A stretch of DNA of 64,000 bases from Bacteroidales bacterium (GCA_016707705.1 JADJHD010000014.1:1-64000); one strand, 5' to 3'. Shown: positions 54,234 through 63,453, counted from the stretch's first letter. The notes: generated by a model from the letters alone, not told the origin. Translations and numbers: made by a program.

Positions 54234-56231
54234 ATGAAAAAATCCTTCCTTTCCATACTCTTCCTGATTTTGGTGAACATAATAACCGCTCAGGTGGTAG
54301 TTGAATTAAGTAACATTAGTGGAGCTGAACCCGGAGCATTAATTAGTGTCCCGGTTAAAGTTACAGGCCTTGACGGAGCAAATGGTGGTATCCCTGTTTC
54401 CGCGATTGAACTTCATATCGCTTTTGATTCAAATAGCGCTGAGTACGATACTACGCTGGATTTCAACACTGCTATGCCTCTGGCTCAATGGTTCTTTGGA
54501 TCAATTGACAATGAGTACAGTACAAACTGGATCGAGCCTAACTTGCAAACCTTGAACATTCAGGATCATTCTGTTCTGTTTAATATAGTATTCCTGTATA
54601 AAGGTGGAAACACTACAATTGAATTCATATCCAACCGCTGTGAATTGTTGAATGCCAACTATGAAGTCATAACCGGTGTTACCTATATGAGTGCAACCAT
54701 TACCCCTGGCGCAGGTTCTGATGCTTCAAGATGGAACGGGAACGGCGACTGGAATACTGCTGCAAACTGGAGCAATGGAATCCCCGGTGATAATACAAAT
54801 GCAATTGTTGAGTCAGGAATGCTTTTAATCCAGTCCAGCTCTGTTTCGAAAAGCCTGACTGTGTCAAACGGTAGTACTCTGCAGATATATCCTGATGGCT
54901 CGCTTACAGTTGATAGCACGTTTGATAATAACGGAACTTTTCAGATTCTGTCGGATGCAAGCGGGACTGGCTCAGCGATCTTTAAGGGTGATATTACCGG
55001 TACAGGATCTTTCTCCACACAAAATTACCTTGCATTTGATGGGACGCAATACCATCTGCTGGGTTGTCCGGTAGAGAATAACTCAGTTGCAGCTGTTTCC
55101 AGTTTTCAGGTTGCATCGTATTCAGAATCTTCTGCTTCTTGGACGCAGTTGTCAGGTTCTTCTATACTGGAAAGAGGTAAGGCTTATAAGGTTTCCGGAG
55201 ATGCTTCAGATGTCTCTGTTTTTAGCGGGAAGCCTTTAAGTTCTGATTTGACCATCAATAACCTGCAGTATTCTAACAGCAATGTGACTGAGAAGGGGCT
55301 AAATCTTATTGGCAATCCTTTTACTTCTGCATTGGTATATGGACAGGATTGGACTGGAATCAATACCGACCAATCAATTTATTGCTGGAATGGGTACAAT
55401 TATGTTAGCTGGAACGGTAGTATTGGTTCCCTCACCGATGGAATTATTCCGGCTATGCAGGGCTTCTTTGTAAGAGCAAATTCAGCAAATGCATCAGTTA
55501 CGATACCTTCATCTGCGAGAATTCATAGCAATCAGCCTTATCTAAAGTCCTCAGCGGAAGTCAGTAATACTATAAACCTGAAGATTGAAAGCACATTGGA
55601 TCCCTTGCATTTTGATGAAGCATTCATTCAGGTTGACCCTCTTTCTACTGTTCAGTATGATGGTCAGTTCGATGCATATAAACTTCCAGGCCTTGCGGAA
55701 TTCCCACAGATTTATTCTGTTGCTTCAGGAGATGAAAAAATGAGTATAAATGTTCAGCCACAGAAGGAATCAGTGAGTGTAGTATGCGAAATTCCTCAGG
55801 CAGGATCCTACCGCATTACGTTTGGAAACCTTTCTTCCTTCCCGCAGGACCAGCAATTGTCATTTGAGGATAAAAAAGAGAATACCAGTATTAATCTGAG
55901 AACAACTTCCTCATATACTTTTCTTTCTGACGGATCATCTGAACCTTCAAGATTTATGCTGCACTATTACCTTGTGGGTATGGATGAACTTCTGGCAGAG
56001 AAACTTCAATTCAGAATTGAGGGGGATAAATTATTGATCGATGGACCTGAACAGGGAAATAGCGAGATTCAAAGCCTTGATTTGTATTCGATTACAGGAC
56101 AGAAAATCATAGGTTATCGTAATTTGGGTATACCCTCAAATGTTAATTTGCCAAGCGTAAGTCCCGGACTTTATATTTTAAGAGTCAGCACAGCTGGTGT
56201 AACATTTTCCAGGAAAATATTCCTGAATTAA
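54234..56231 (+). CDS. T9SS surface protein with cohesin-like domain (665 aa)
   Basis: Same architecture as the 666-aa protein upstream: signal peptide (FLSILFLILVNIITAQ), cohesin-like domain (about 20-155; GALISVPVKVTGLDG, NWIEPNLQTLNIQDHS), the ASRWNGNGDWNTAANWSNG motif, a strand-rich middle with GLNLIGNPFTSALVYG, and a type A T9SS sorting domain (LDLYSITGQKIIGYR, GLYILRVSTAG, ending in SRKIFLN). The two are paralogues that have diverged considerably. It follows the terminator at 54169-54207 without a recognisable promoter in the 26-bp gap, so it may depend on read-through. Confidence 0.83.
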   Translation: MKKSFLSILFLILVNIITAQVVVELSNISGAEPGALISVPVKVTGLDGANGGIPVSAIELHIAFDSNSAEYDTTLDFNTAMPLAQWFFGSIDNEYSTNWIEPNLQTLNIQDHSVLFNIVFLYKGGNTTIEFISNRCELLNANYEVITGVTYMSATITPGAGSDASRWNGNGDWNTAANWSNGIPGDNTNAIVESGMLLIQSSSVSKSLTVSNGSTLQIYPDGSLTVDSTFDNNGTFQILSDASGTGSAIFKGDITGTGSFSTQNYLAFDGTQYHLLGCPVENNSVAAVSSFQVASYSESSASWTQLSGSSILERGKAYKVSGDASDVSVFSGKPLSSDLTINNLQYSNSNVTEKGLNLIGNPFTSALVYGQDWTGINTDQSIYCWNGYNYVSWNGSIGSLTDGIIPAMQGFFVRANSANASVTIPSSARIHSNQPYLKSSAEVSNTINLKIESTLDPLHFDEAFIQVDPLSTVQYDGQFDAYKLPGLAEFPQIYSVASGDEKMSINVQPQKESVSVVCEIPQAGSYRITFGNLSSFPQDQQLSFEDKKENTSINLRTTSSYTFLSDGSSEPSRFMLHYYLVGMDELLAEKLQFRIEGDKLLIDGPEQGNSEIQSLDLYSITGQKIIGYRNLGIPSNVNLPSVSPGLYILRVSTAGVTFSRKIFLN

Positions 56232-56405
56232 AACCCTTTTTTGCATTTAGAAACAGAATTACTTCCTGATTCAATCACAGTTCTTCCCTGATTTAACTTA
56301 GCATCCAGGGAGCAGAGCCAATCAGATTGCAGGCAAGTAATTCTGTTTTTTTTACATAATTCAAGCTGCAATGCTATAGTAAGTGAATCAGTTTAAGAGG
56401 ACTTG

Positions 56406-56494
56406 TTAAATTAAAGTTAATGAGGATTCGGTGGGTTGTTAACATAGACTTAACATGTGAGTAATATTGAAGTAAGATACCAGTGCTTATTTTG
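56406..56494 (+). promoter_or_regulatory. Pho-box-like promoter of the phosphate porin
   Basis: Hexamers on one 11-bp grid: TTAAAT (56406), TTAATG (56417), TTAACA (56439), TTAACA (56450) and GTAATA (56461), with one empty slot at 56428. TTATTTTG (56487-56494), a near match to the -7 consensus, begins 26 nt after the last slot. The TTAACA direct repeats with 11-bp period resemble the Pho boxes known from Bacillus. The remaining gap (56232-56405) shows nothing else. Confidence 0.75.
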
Positions 56495-56519
56495 CTGCCG
56501 AAACCAAAACAACTAAAAC

Positions 56520-57866
56520 ATGTCAACAACATTTTGCAAAAGAACATTGTCCGTTTGGGTAATTGCTCTGATGATTCTCTCCTCAAAATTCACTTCAGCT
56601 CAGGAAGAAGTAACTATTCCAGTGTTTGTGGATACACTTAATGCTAAAATTGAAAATGTAAAAAGTGATGTAGATATCCTGAAAAGACTGAAAATAACAG
56701 GATATATGCAGGCACAGTGGCAATTGGCTGATACAGTTGGAGCCGTAACTCCTTTCTCAGGAGGTGCCTTTCCAAAATATTCTGATAATCGTTTTGCAGT
56801 GCGTCGTGGTCGCGTGAAATTCAGTTATGAGAATGAATTCTCAACCTTCGTGCTTCAATTGGATGGAACTGAGAAAGGTGTGGGTCTGAAAGATGCTTAT
56901 GTAGCTATACGTGAGCCATGGGCACAGTTTGTTACCTTGACTGCAGGTGTATTCAACAGGCCTTTTGGTTATGAGATTACCTATTCTTCAAGTTCACGTG
57001 AAACTCCGGAACGCGCAAGGGCATTCCAGACTTTGTTCCCACAGGAAAGAGATCTTGGTGCAATGATTACTCTGCAACCTAAAAAGGGGAGCCGTTTTGA
57101 TTGGATTAAGCTTGATGCAGGATTGTTCTCAGGAAATGGTATAAATAGCGAGTTTGACAAACATAAGGATTTCATTGGTCGCCTGGGTATGTCCAAAGCC
57201 AACCGCAGCGAAAACATGAAGTATGGACTTGGTGTTTCCTATTATAATGGTGGTGTTTTCCAGGGTACCAAATTCATCTATACTCCAGGTACAATGTCCG
57301 ACAATTCAACCCTTGGATTTCTTGTTGATTCAACTTCCACCAATAAATTTGAATTTGCAAAAAGACAATACTTGGGAGTTGATGCCCAATTCAGCCTCTT
57401 CTCAGTTATCGGTTTAAGCAGCATTCGTGCTGAGTTCCTAACTGGTAAACAGCCTGGTGGCAAGTCATCAAGTTCCAGCATTTCAACTGGTACAGCTCCT
57501 GATTATGATACATATATCAGGGAATTCAATGGTGGATATGTTTATCTCATCCAGAACATTGGACAAACAAAGCACCAACTGGTTGTGAAATATGATTGGT
57601 TGGATCCTAATACTAAGGTTTCAGGCAAGGATATAAAATCCAAAAATACCGATGGAAAATCCACCGGATTGAGTAATGCCGACATCAAGTATACAACCAT
57701 TGGCTTAGGATGGAACTACAGATTTAATTCCCAGGTGAAGTTCATGGCTAATTATGAGTTTGTTAATAATGAAGAAACCTCCATTACCGGGGCTAATTCA
57801 ACCAATAACTATTCCAAGGATCTAAAGGACAATGTTTTAACTCTGAGAGTTCAGTATAAATTCTAA
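56520..57866 (+). CDS. OprP/OprO-like phosphate-selective porin
   Basis: A 448-aa outer-membrane porin of the phosphate-selective porin O/P family. A signal peptide (VWVIALMILSSKFTSAQ) is followed by a short predicted coiled coil (about 38-58; DTLNAKIENVKSDVDILKRL), then the barrel: GYMQAQWQLA, RFAVRRGRVKFSYE, FVLQLDG, LTAGVFNRPFGYEITYSSSSRETPERA and a C-terminal LTLRVQYKF with terminal Phe. The family lets phosphate or polyphosphate cross the outer membrane. It sits immediately upstream of pstS and shares its type of promoter, which supports the assignment. Confidence 0.9.
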   Translation: MSTTFCKRTLSVWVIALMILSSKFTSAQEEVTIPVFVDTLNAKIENVKSDVDILKRLKITGYMQAQWQLADTVGAVTPFSGGAFPKYSDNRFAVRRGRVKFSYENEFSTFVLQLDGTEKGVGLKDAYVAIREPWAQFVTLTAGVFNRPFGYEITYSSSSRETPERARAFQTLFPQERDLGAMITLQPKKGSRFDWIKLDAGLFSGNGINSEFDKHKDFIGRLGMSKANRSENMKYGLGVSYYNGGVFQGTKFIYTPGTMSDNSTLGFLVDSTSTNKFEFAKRQYLGVDAQFSLFSVIGLSSIRAEFLTGKQPGGKSSSSSISTGTAPDYDTYIREFNGGYVYLIQNIGQTKHQLVVKYDWLDPNTKVSGKDIKSKNTDGKSTGLSNADIKYTTIGLGWNYRFNSQVKFMANYEFVNNEETSITGANSTNNYSKDLKDNVLTLRVQYKF

Positions 57867-57872
57867 TGAGAA

Positions 57873-57928
57873 TTAACAATTACTTAACATTGGATTAAGA
57901 TTCAAATAATAGAACAAACCGAATTTTG
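57873..57928 (+). promoter_or_regulatory. Pho-box-like promoter of pstS
   Basis: TTAACA (57873), TTAACA (57884) and TTAAGA (57895) at exact 11-bp spacing, then GAATTTTG (57921-57928) in the -7 position, 26 nt after the start of the last hexamer. The clearest example of the motif in the window and located directly before a phosphate-binding protein gene. Confidence 0.8.
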
Positions 57929-57950
57929 TAGCAATAAATAAAAGAAAGAA

Positions 57951-58775
57951 ATGAAAAAAGTATTGTTAATTTCCCTGATTGCCTTGTCGATTTCATTCGT
58001 ACAGGCTCAGAAGGTGAACTTCAAGGTAAAAGGCAGCGACACTGTATTGCCTTTAACTCAGAAAGAGGCTGAAGTTTACATGAAAAAGAATGCTGGTTCT
58101 TCAATTATGGTAACCGGCGGAGGTTCAGGTGTTGGTATATCTGCACTATTAAGTGGAACAACTGATATAGCTCAATCATCCCGCAGTCTGAAACTTGATG
58201 AGAAAATGAAACTGAATGATGCAGGAAAGGCTTTCAAGGAAACCATCATTGCATATGATGCTCTCGCTGTAATCGTAAATCCTGCAAATAAAGTTTCCAA
58301 ACTTACCAGGGAACAGCTCGAAGGTATCTATACAGGTAAAATCACAAACTGGAAACAGGTTGGTGGTGATGATATGAAAATTGTAGTATACTCCAGGGAA
58401 ACCAGTTCAGGTACCTACGAGTTCTTCAAGGAACATGTTCTGAATAAAAAGAATTATGCATCGTCGGCGCTCCTCATGCCTGCAACCGGCGCTATTGTTC
58501 AAAGTGTCAGTCAGACAAAAGGTGCAATAGGGTATGTAGGATTAGCATATATTGAGAAGAGCGTTAAAACTATTGATGTTTCATACGATAAGGGTAAAAC
58601 TTATGTTACTCCAAACGTAGAGAACGCCAAGAGCAAAAAGTACCCAATTACTCGTCCGCTTTATTACTACTATCTTGCAACTACCGAGAAGTTGATAAGT
58701 CCATACATTAAGTTTGTCCTTTCAGCTGAAGGTCAGAAGATTGTCCTCCAGGAAGGTTATGTTCCCTTGAATTAA
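57951..58775 (+). CDS. pstS: phosphate ABC transporter substrate-binding protein
   Basis: PstS binds periplasmic phosphate and delivers it to PstCA. Signal peptide (LISLIALSISFVQAQ), then the family blocks VKGSDTVLPLTQ, GGGSGVGISALLSGTTDIAQSSR, LTREQLEGIYTGKITNWKQVGG, VVYSRETSSGTYEFF and GAIGYVGLAYI, which include the Ser, Arg, Asp and Thr phosphate ligands. The 274-aa length fits the short PstS class. There is no lipobox, so it is probably soluble. It has its own Pho-box-like promoter and is followed by a terminator, so pstS can be made in excess of the permease genes. Confidence 0.95.
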   Translation: MKKVLLISLIALSISFVQAQKVNFKVKGSDTVLPLTQKEAEVYMKKNAGSSIMVTGGGSGVGISALLSGTTDIAQSSRSLKLDEKMKLNDAGKAFKETIIAYDALAVIVNPANKVSKLTREQLEGIYTGKITNWKQVGGDDMKIVVYSRETSSGTYEFFKEHVLNKKNYASSALLMPATGAIVQSVSQTKGAIGYVGLAYIEKSVKTIDVSYDKGKTYVTPNVENAKSKKYPITRPLYYYYLATTEKLISPYIKFVLSAEGQKIVLQEGYVPLN

Positions 58776-58805
58776 GAGCGTTTTTGTTAATACTTGAGGT
58801 TAAAC

Positions 58806-58848
58806 AAAGGGAAGGATTCACAGAGTTGATGTGTTCCTTCCCTTTTTT
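58806..58848 (+). terminator. terminator or attenuator after pstS
   Basis: AAAGGGAAGGA (58806-58816) pairs with TCCTTCCCTTT (58835-58845) over an 18-nt loop and is followed by T to 58848. Likely partial termination, giving more pstS than pstCAB mRNA. Confidence 0.8.
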
Positions 58849-58859
58849 CAGTCCTTACT

Positions 58860-58890
58860 ATTGAAATTGAGAGTTCAGGCCATAACTTTG
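58860..58890 (+). promoter_or_regulatory. promoter candidate for pstCAB-phoU
   Basis: ATTG (58860-58863), a 19-bp spacer and TAACTTTG (58883-58890) fit a Bacteroidota promoter with a one-base deviation in the -33 element. No Pho-box hexamers are in register with it. Confidence 0.5.
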
Positions 58891-58992
58891 CGGTATATGG
58901 TTTTACTTGGGCCGAATAGAGGAATTGTTGAAATATATTCAGGCAAATTGATCAGATTGGAGTTAACTGCACATTACACAATTGCCCATTAA

Positions 58993-60192
58993 ATGAAAAA
59001 ATTCAAGAAACTTGTTGAATACTTTGTTGAGGCGGTGCTTTTTTCGAGCAGCACCATTACAAGCTTAACAGTCATCTTAATAGTAATATTTCTGTTTCGC
59101 GAAGGAATTGGGATGTTCAACAGTTCTCCACTGGAACAAAACTTTGTGATTGTAGTTAGTCAGAAGAATCCTGTTCAGGAACTCAATGCTACTCAAATCA
59201 AAGCAATTTTTAATCAGGATATTGTAAACTGGTCTGCTGTTGGTGGTGCAAAAGACAGTATCATTCTGTTTACTACCAATGATATTACCAATTATTACTC
59301 GGAAGAAGAATTGGGAAGTAGCCTTGAAAACTTACCTGCAAAACTCAATGATTTTATTCTGGAGAATCCGGGAGCAATCATGTACATATCTTCAAAAAGT
59401 CTTCCTCCCAATTTTGCCGGCCATAAATTGGCAGTTAAAAAGATTGGTGTTGCAGATTTTGTATTCGGAGAACAATGGTATCCTACTTCTGAACCTATTC
59501 CCAGCTACGGTATATGGCCTATGATTATTGGGACGCTTATGGTTACTCTTGGCGCACTCCTGTTTGCTATCCCTTTGGGTATAGCTACAGCAATCTTTAT
59601 GGCTGAAGTAGCAAGTATGCGGATTCGTAATTTGCTAAAACCTATTATAGAACTCCTTGCTGGTATACCTTCTGTTGTATTTGGCTTCTTTGGGTTAATC
59701 ATCATTGTTCCTCTGGTTCAAAAAACTTTCGGACTCGTAGTGGGTGAAACAGTTCTTGCTGGTAGTATCGTCCTGGGCATCATGGCATTGCCCACAATCA
59801 TAACCATAACCGAGGATGCTCTGCGAACAACTCCGCAGGCTCTGAAAGAGGCAAGTCTGGCCCTTGGTGCCACCCGCTGGCAAACACTCGTAAGAGTTGT
59901 TGTACCCTACGCAAAATCTGGGATTTCAACCGCCATTATTCTTGGTATAGGAAGGGCAATTGGCGAGACAATGGCGGTTTTAATGGTAACTGGAAATTCG
60001 TCTAATATCCCGCATTCATTTTTAGTTCCTGCACGAACTATTCCCGCTACAATTGCAGCTGAATTAGGTGAAGCTCCTTACGGGGGCCTTCATTTTAAGG
60101 CTCTTTTTGCTCTGGGTATTGTTCTCTTCATCTTTACCATTATTGTGAATTCCTCTGTTGAATTCATCAAGAACAGAAGCAGAAGGGCTTAA
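58993..60192 (+). CDS. pstC: phosphate ABC transporter permease PstC with PstS-like insert
   Basis: The membrane permease half. The first transmembrane helix (about 20-38, TSLTVILIVIFLFREG) is followed by an extracytoplasmic segment of about 120 residues (42-165) that reads like part of PstS: LNATQIKAIFNQDIVNWSAVGG parallels LTREQLEGIYTGKITNWKQVGG. The usual permease core comes after (from about 175: MIIGTLMVTLGALLFAIPLGIATAIFMAE), with the ABC-docking EAA loop as LKEASLALGATRWQTLVRVVVP and GIGRAIGETMAVLMV. At 399 aa it is longer than E. coli PstC (319) because of this insert. Five genes pstC-pstA-pstB-phoU follow in order. Confidence 0.93.
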   Translation: MKKFKKLVEYFVEAVLFSSSTITSLTVILIVIFLFREGIGMFNSSPLEQNFVIVVSQKNPVQELNATQIKAIFNQDIVNWSAVGGAKDSIILFTTNDITNYYSEEELGSSLENLPAKLNDFILENPGAIMYISSKSLPPNFAGHKLAVKKIGVADFVFGEQWYPTSEPIPSYGIWPMIIGTLMVTLGALLFAIPLGIATAIFMAEVASMRIRNLLKPIIELLAGIPSVVFGFFGLIIIVPLVQKTFGLVVGETVLAGSIVLGIMALPTIITITEDALRTTPQALKEASLALGATRWQTLVRVVVPYAKSGISTAIILGIGRAIGETMAVLMVTGNSSNIPHSFLVPARTIPATIAAELGEAPYGGLHFKALFALGIVLFIFTIIVNSSVEFIKNRSRRA

Positions 60193-60253
60193 GGTAACTT
60201 TTAGTCAACATCTCATACTTGAAATTGAAGAAATAAATTAAAGACAGACCACA

Positions 60254-61111
60254 GTGACTCAAAAGAGACTTATACAAAAAATTGCATTTATATCCTTCGG
60301 ATTAATCAGTTTAATGGTTGTTGGACTACTGTTTGCAATTCTTGGTTTCATTGCTATCAGAGGTATAAAGGTTATCAGTTGGGAATTCCTGACTGCCATG
60401 CCCGACGATGGAATGACCAAGGGCGGGATTTTTCCGGCAATTGTTGGTACAGGTTGCCTTGTTTTGGGTAGCATGATATTTGCCTTTCCCATTGGAGTTC
60501 TTTCCGGTATCTATACACATGAATATCTAAAGGACAGTTGGTTCAAACGCTTTATCAGGGTGATGACAAATAACCTTTCCGGGATCCCATCCATAGTTTT
60601 TGGGTTGTTTGGAATGGCATTATTCGTGAATTATCTTGAATTCGGAGATTCAATTATTGCCGGTTCACTCACACTCGGACTCTTAACCCTTCCTGTGGTT
60701 ATCCGTACAACAGAAGAAGCCCTCAAATCAGTGGACGATACATTGCGAATGGGAAGTTATGCCCTCGGTGCAACAAAACTCCAGACTATTCGCAGGGTGG
60801 TTCTTCCGGTTGCATACCCAAATATTATCACTGGCTTGATCCTTTCAATTGGTAGAGTCTCTGGTGAAACAGCACCTATTTTGTTTACAGTTGCAGCTTA
60901 CTTCCTGCCAAAACTACCGGGCTCAATCTCTGATCAGGTTATGGCTCTGCCTTACCACCTTTATGTTCTGGCAACCAGCGGGACAAATATGGAAGAATCC
61001 AGACCCATGGCCTATGGAACTGCATTCGTACTGATCTCAATCATTCTGATCATCAATACAATAGCCAGTTTGATCAGAAGAAGATTGCATAAAAAAGTTA
61101 AAATGAATTAA
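60254..61111 (+). CDS. pstA: phosphate ABC transporter permease PstA
   Basis: Second permease subunit (285 aa) with six predicted helices. The periplasmic-loop motif ISWEFLTAMPDDGMTKGGI precedes the core, the ABC-docking EAA loop is MGSYALGATKLQTIRRVVLP, and LILSIGRVSGETAPILFT is the conserved PstA block. A GTG start at 60254 is used (MTQKRLIQKIAF); there is no ATG nearby upstream in frame. It follows pstC by 61 bp. Confidence 0.95.
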   Translation: MTQKRLIQKIAFISFGLISLMVVGLLFAILGFIAIRGIKVISWEFLTAMPDDGMTKGGIFPAIVGTGCLVLGSMIFAFPIGVLSGIYTHEYLKDSWFKRFIRVMTNNLSGIPSIVFGLFGMALFVNYLEFGDSIIAGSLTLGLLTLPVVIRTTEEALKSVDDTLRMGSYALGATKLQTIRRVVLPVAYPNIITGLILSIGRVSGETAPILFTVAAYFLPKLPGSISDQVMALPYHLYVLATSGTNMEESRPMAYGTAFVLISIILIINTIASLIRRRLHKKVKMN

Positions 61112-61238
61112 CTTATAACTTAATCTTTTTCAATGCAAAAGATTGATGAAATTGTGAGTTAGACAGCAGAATAAAAAAATTGAGTGGTTCCCGGATATCG
61201 GGACATATTATTACAGAAAAGTAGAAATAGGAAAAAGA

Positions 61239-61991
61239 ATGATACAAGCTGAAGCAAAAAATGCGAATGTATGGTATGGTGATTTCCATGCCCTTAAGAA
61301 CGTGAATATGAGCTTTGAACCTAGCTCAGTTACTGCTTTGATAGGTCCCTCAGGATGTGGAAAGTCTACTTTTCTGCGTTTGTTTAACAGAATGAATGAC
61401 CTCATCAGTAATTTTAAACTGGAAGGTAGCATAACTGTGGATGGACAAAACATCTACGCTAAAGATGCAAAAATTGATGAAATAAGGAAAACTATCGGAA
61501 TGGTTTTTCAGAAGCCAAATCCTTTTCCAAAGTCAATTTATGAGAATGTAGCCTATGGATTAAGGGTAAACGGTATAAATGACCGTCGGACCCTTGATGA
61601 AGTTGTAGAACGCTCTCTCAAACAGGCAGCCCTCTGGGAAGAAGTAAAGGATAATCTCAAAAAGTCGGCAATGGCCATTTCGGGTGGACAACAGCAACGT
61701 TTGTGCATTGCCAGGGCTCTTGCTGTTGAGCCAAAACTGATACTTATGGATGAGCCCGCTTCTGCTCTCGACCCAATATCAACAGCAAAAATTGAAGAAC
61801 TGATTTTTGAACTGAAAAAAAGCTTCACAATTATTATAGTTACCCATAATCTTCAACAAGCTGGAAGAATCAGCGACTATACCGGATTCTTCTATCTTGG
61901 AGATTTAATCGAACATGATCATACTCAGAAAATGTTCCTAAATCCGGCACAGGAAAGAACACAAAATTATATCACCGGACGATTTGGCTGA
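61239..61991 (+). CDS. pstB: phosphate ABC transporter ATP-binding protein
   Basis: The ATPase of the Pst transporter. Walker A is GPSGCGKST (about 37-45), Q-loop VFQKPNPFP, signature [15 protein letters not shown], Walker [14 protein letters not shown], and the H-loop His in [10 protein letters not shown]. PstB-specific features include [11 protein letters not shown] after Walker A and [16 protein letters not shown]. Length 250 aa is normal. It follows pstA by 127 bp, in which no separate gene is seen. Confidence 0.97.
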   Translation: MIQAEAKNANVWYGDFHALKNVNMSFEPSSVTALIGPSGCGKSTFLRLFNRMNDLISNFKLEGSITVDGQNIYAKDAKIDEIRKTIGMVFQKPNPFPKSIYENVAYGLRVNGINDRRTLDEVVERSLKQAALWEEVKDNLKKSAMAISGGQQQRLCIARALAVEPKLILMDEPASALDPISTAKIEELIFELKKSFTIIIVTHNLQQAGRISDYTGFFYLGDLIEHDHTQKMFLNPAQERTQNYITGRFG

Positions 61992-62066
61992 TACCAGTTC
62001 CTGTTGCATATTGCTTTTCAAAAAACACATAATTAACTTCTGCTGGATACTTAAAAATCAATAGAA

Positions 62067-62681
62067 ATGACTCACCTGGATACAAACCTTATTCAATTGA
62101 AAGAAGACCTTGTTCAAATGTGGACATTGGTCGGCAACCAAATGGAAAAATCGCGTCTTGCCCTTATTAATGCCGATACTGACCTTGCCAGGGAAGTAAG
62201 GGCAAAGGAGAAAATGGTGGATGCATTTGAACTGAAAATTGATATGGATTGTGAGAATATAATCATGCTTCAGAATCCGGTCGCAATTGATCTTCGTTTC
62301 CTCCTTTCGGTACTGAAAATTAATTACAACCTTGAACGTATTGGCGATTATGCCAATTCTATAGCCAAGAGCGCTGAGAGAAATGAAAAAATGTGGTCAG
62401 CAGAAATCATTGAAAGGACTCATATGCCTGAAATGTTTTTCGTAGCCCAAACTATGATTCAGGACTCATTGGCTGCCTTCGAGAAAGGAGACAGGAATCT
62501 GATCAAAACACTCTTCAGAAATGACGAAAAACTGGATAAGCTGAATGATGAAGTCATTCCTATCATTAATGAACTGATAAGGGAAAAACCTGAGGATGTA
62601 GCTATTCTTCTGGATGCCTTTTCAATAATCCGCCGACTTGAAAGAGCCGGGGATCACATTAAAATATTGCTGAAGAACTGA
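62067..62681 (+). CDS. phoU: phosphate transport regulator PhoU
   Basis: PhoU links the Pst transporter to the PhoR kinase and represses Pho signalling when phosphate is plentiful. Two three-helix repeats with metal-binding motifs: LKINYNLERIGDYANSIAK (about 90-108) and SIIRRLERAGDHIKILLKN (about 186-204), each with the E..GD pattern. At 204 aa it is slightly shorter than many PhoU proteins (about 215-235), the C-terminus ending right after the second motif. It is 75 bp downstream of pstB. Confidence 0.94.
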   Translation: MTHLDTNLIQLKEDLVQMWTLVGNQMEKSRLALINADTDLAREVRAKEKMVDAFELKIDMDCENIIMLQNPVAIDLRFLLSVLKINYNLERIGDYANSIAKSAERNEKMWSAEIIERTHMPEMFFVAQTMIQDSLAAFEKGDRNLIKTLFRNDEKLDKLNDEVIPIINELIREKPEDVAILLDAFSIIRRLERAGDHIKILLKN

Positions 62682-62769
62682 TTTTCTATTTTGATGCTAT
62701 CATCGTAAAGCATAGCAAGCTTAAAAAGTAGAACTGTCTTCTGCAGTGAACCAATAAATTCCACTTGAA

Positions 62770-63453
62770 ATGCAAAATACAAATATAACGATCCTGCTTG
62801 TTGACGACGAGACTGATATCCTCGATTTCGTTGGTTACAACCTGAAGAAGGAAGGATATAATGTGATAACGGCTGATAATGGGAAGGATGCTATAGTGAG
62901 AGCCGCCAAGCATATCCCTCAGGTAATTCTGCTGGATATCATGATGCCTGAAATGGATGGAATTGAAACATGCAGGGAATTAAAGAGAATACCTGCTCTT
63001 GAAAAGACCCTGATTGTATTCTTCACAGCCCGAAGCGAGGATTTTACACAGATTTTGAGTCTTGATGCCGGAGGTGACGACTTTATTACCAAACCAATTA
63101 AACCGGCAGTCCTTATAAGCAAATTGAATTCCTTGCTTCGCCGGCATGTGCAAAGCTCATCACCAGCTACATTATTTGAAATTGGTGACCTTCAGATTGA
63201 CAGGGAAAAATATATGGTGTTTCGCGATGGTAAGGAAATTCAGCTTGCAAGAAAGGAATTCGAACTTCTATTTCTCCTTGCTTCAAAACCTGATAAGGTA
63301 TATACCCGCGATGAAATACTCTCAAGAGTTTGGGATGACGATGTAATCGTTGGTGAGCGTACTATCGACGTCCATATTCGTAAGGTCAGGGAAAAAACAG
63401 GAAGTGAGCATATCCGCACTATTAAGGGCGTTGGTTATAAATTTGTTCCATGA
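62770..63453 (+). CDS. phoB: phosphate regulon response regulator
   Basis: An OmpR-family regulator with complete receiver residues: the DDE pocket (LLVDDETD), phospho-acceptor Asp56 (VILLDIMMPEMDG), Thr in FFTARSED and Lys in FITKPIKP. The winged-helix domain (about 135-227) has ARKEFELLFLLASKPDKVYTRDEIL and IRTIKGVGYKFVP. Placement after pstSCAB-phoU and 4-bp overlap with the kinase gene identifies it as PhoB/PhoP. It is the best candidate to bind the TTAACA direct repeats seen upstream of the porin, pstS and other genes. Confidence 0.93.
   Translation: MQNTNITILLVDDETDILDFVGYNLKKEGYNVITADNGKDAIVRAAKHIPQVILLDIMMPEMDGIETCRELKRIPALEKTLIVFFTARSEDFTQILSLDAGGDDFITKPIKPAVLISKLNSLLRRHVQSSSPATLFEIGDLQIDREKYMVFRDGKEIQLARKEFELLFLLASKPDKVYTRDEILSRVWDDDVIVGERTIDVHIRKVREKTGSEHIRTIKGVGYKFVP

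Noticed and set aside
58963..58979. TTAACT and TTACAC spaced 11 bp before pstC
   Set aside because: A -7 element in register would fall inside the coding sequence (about 59000); considered coincidental.
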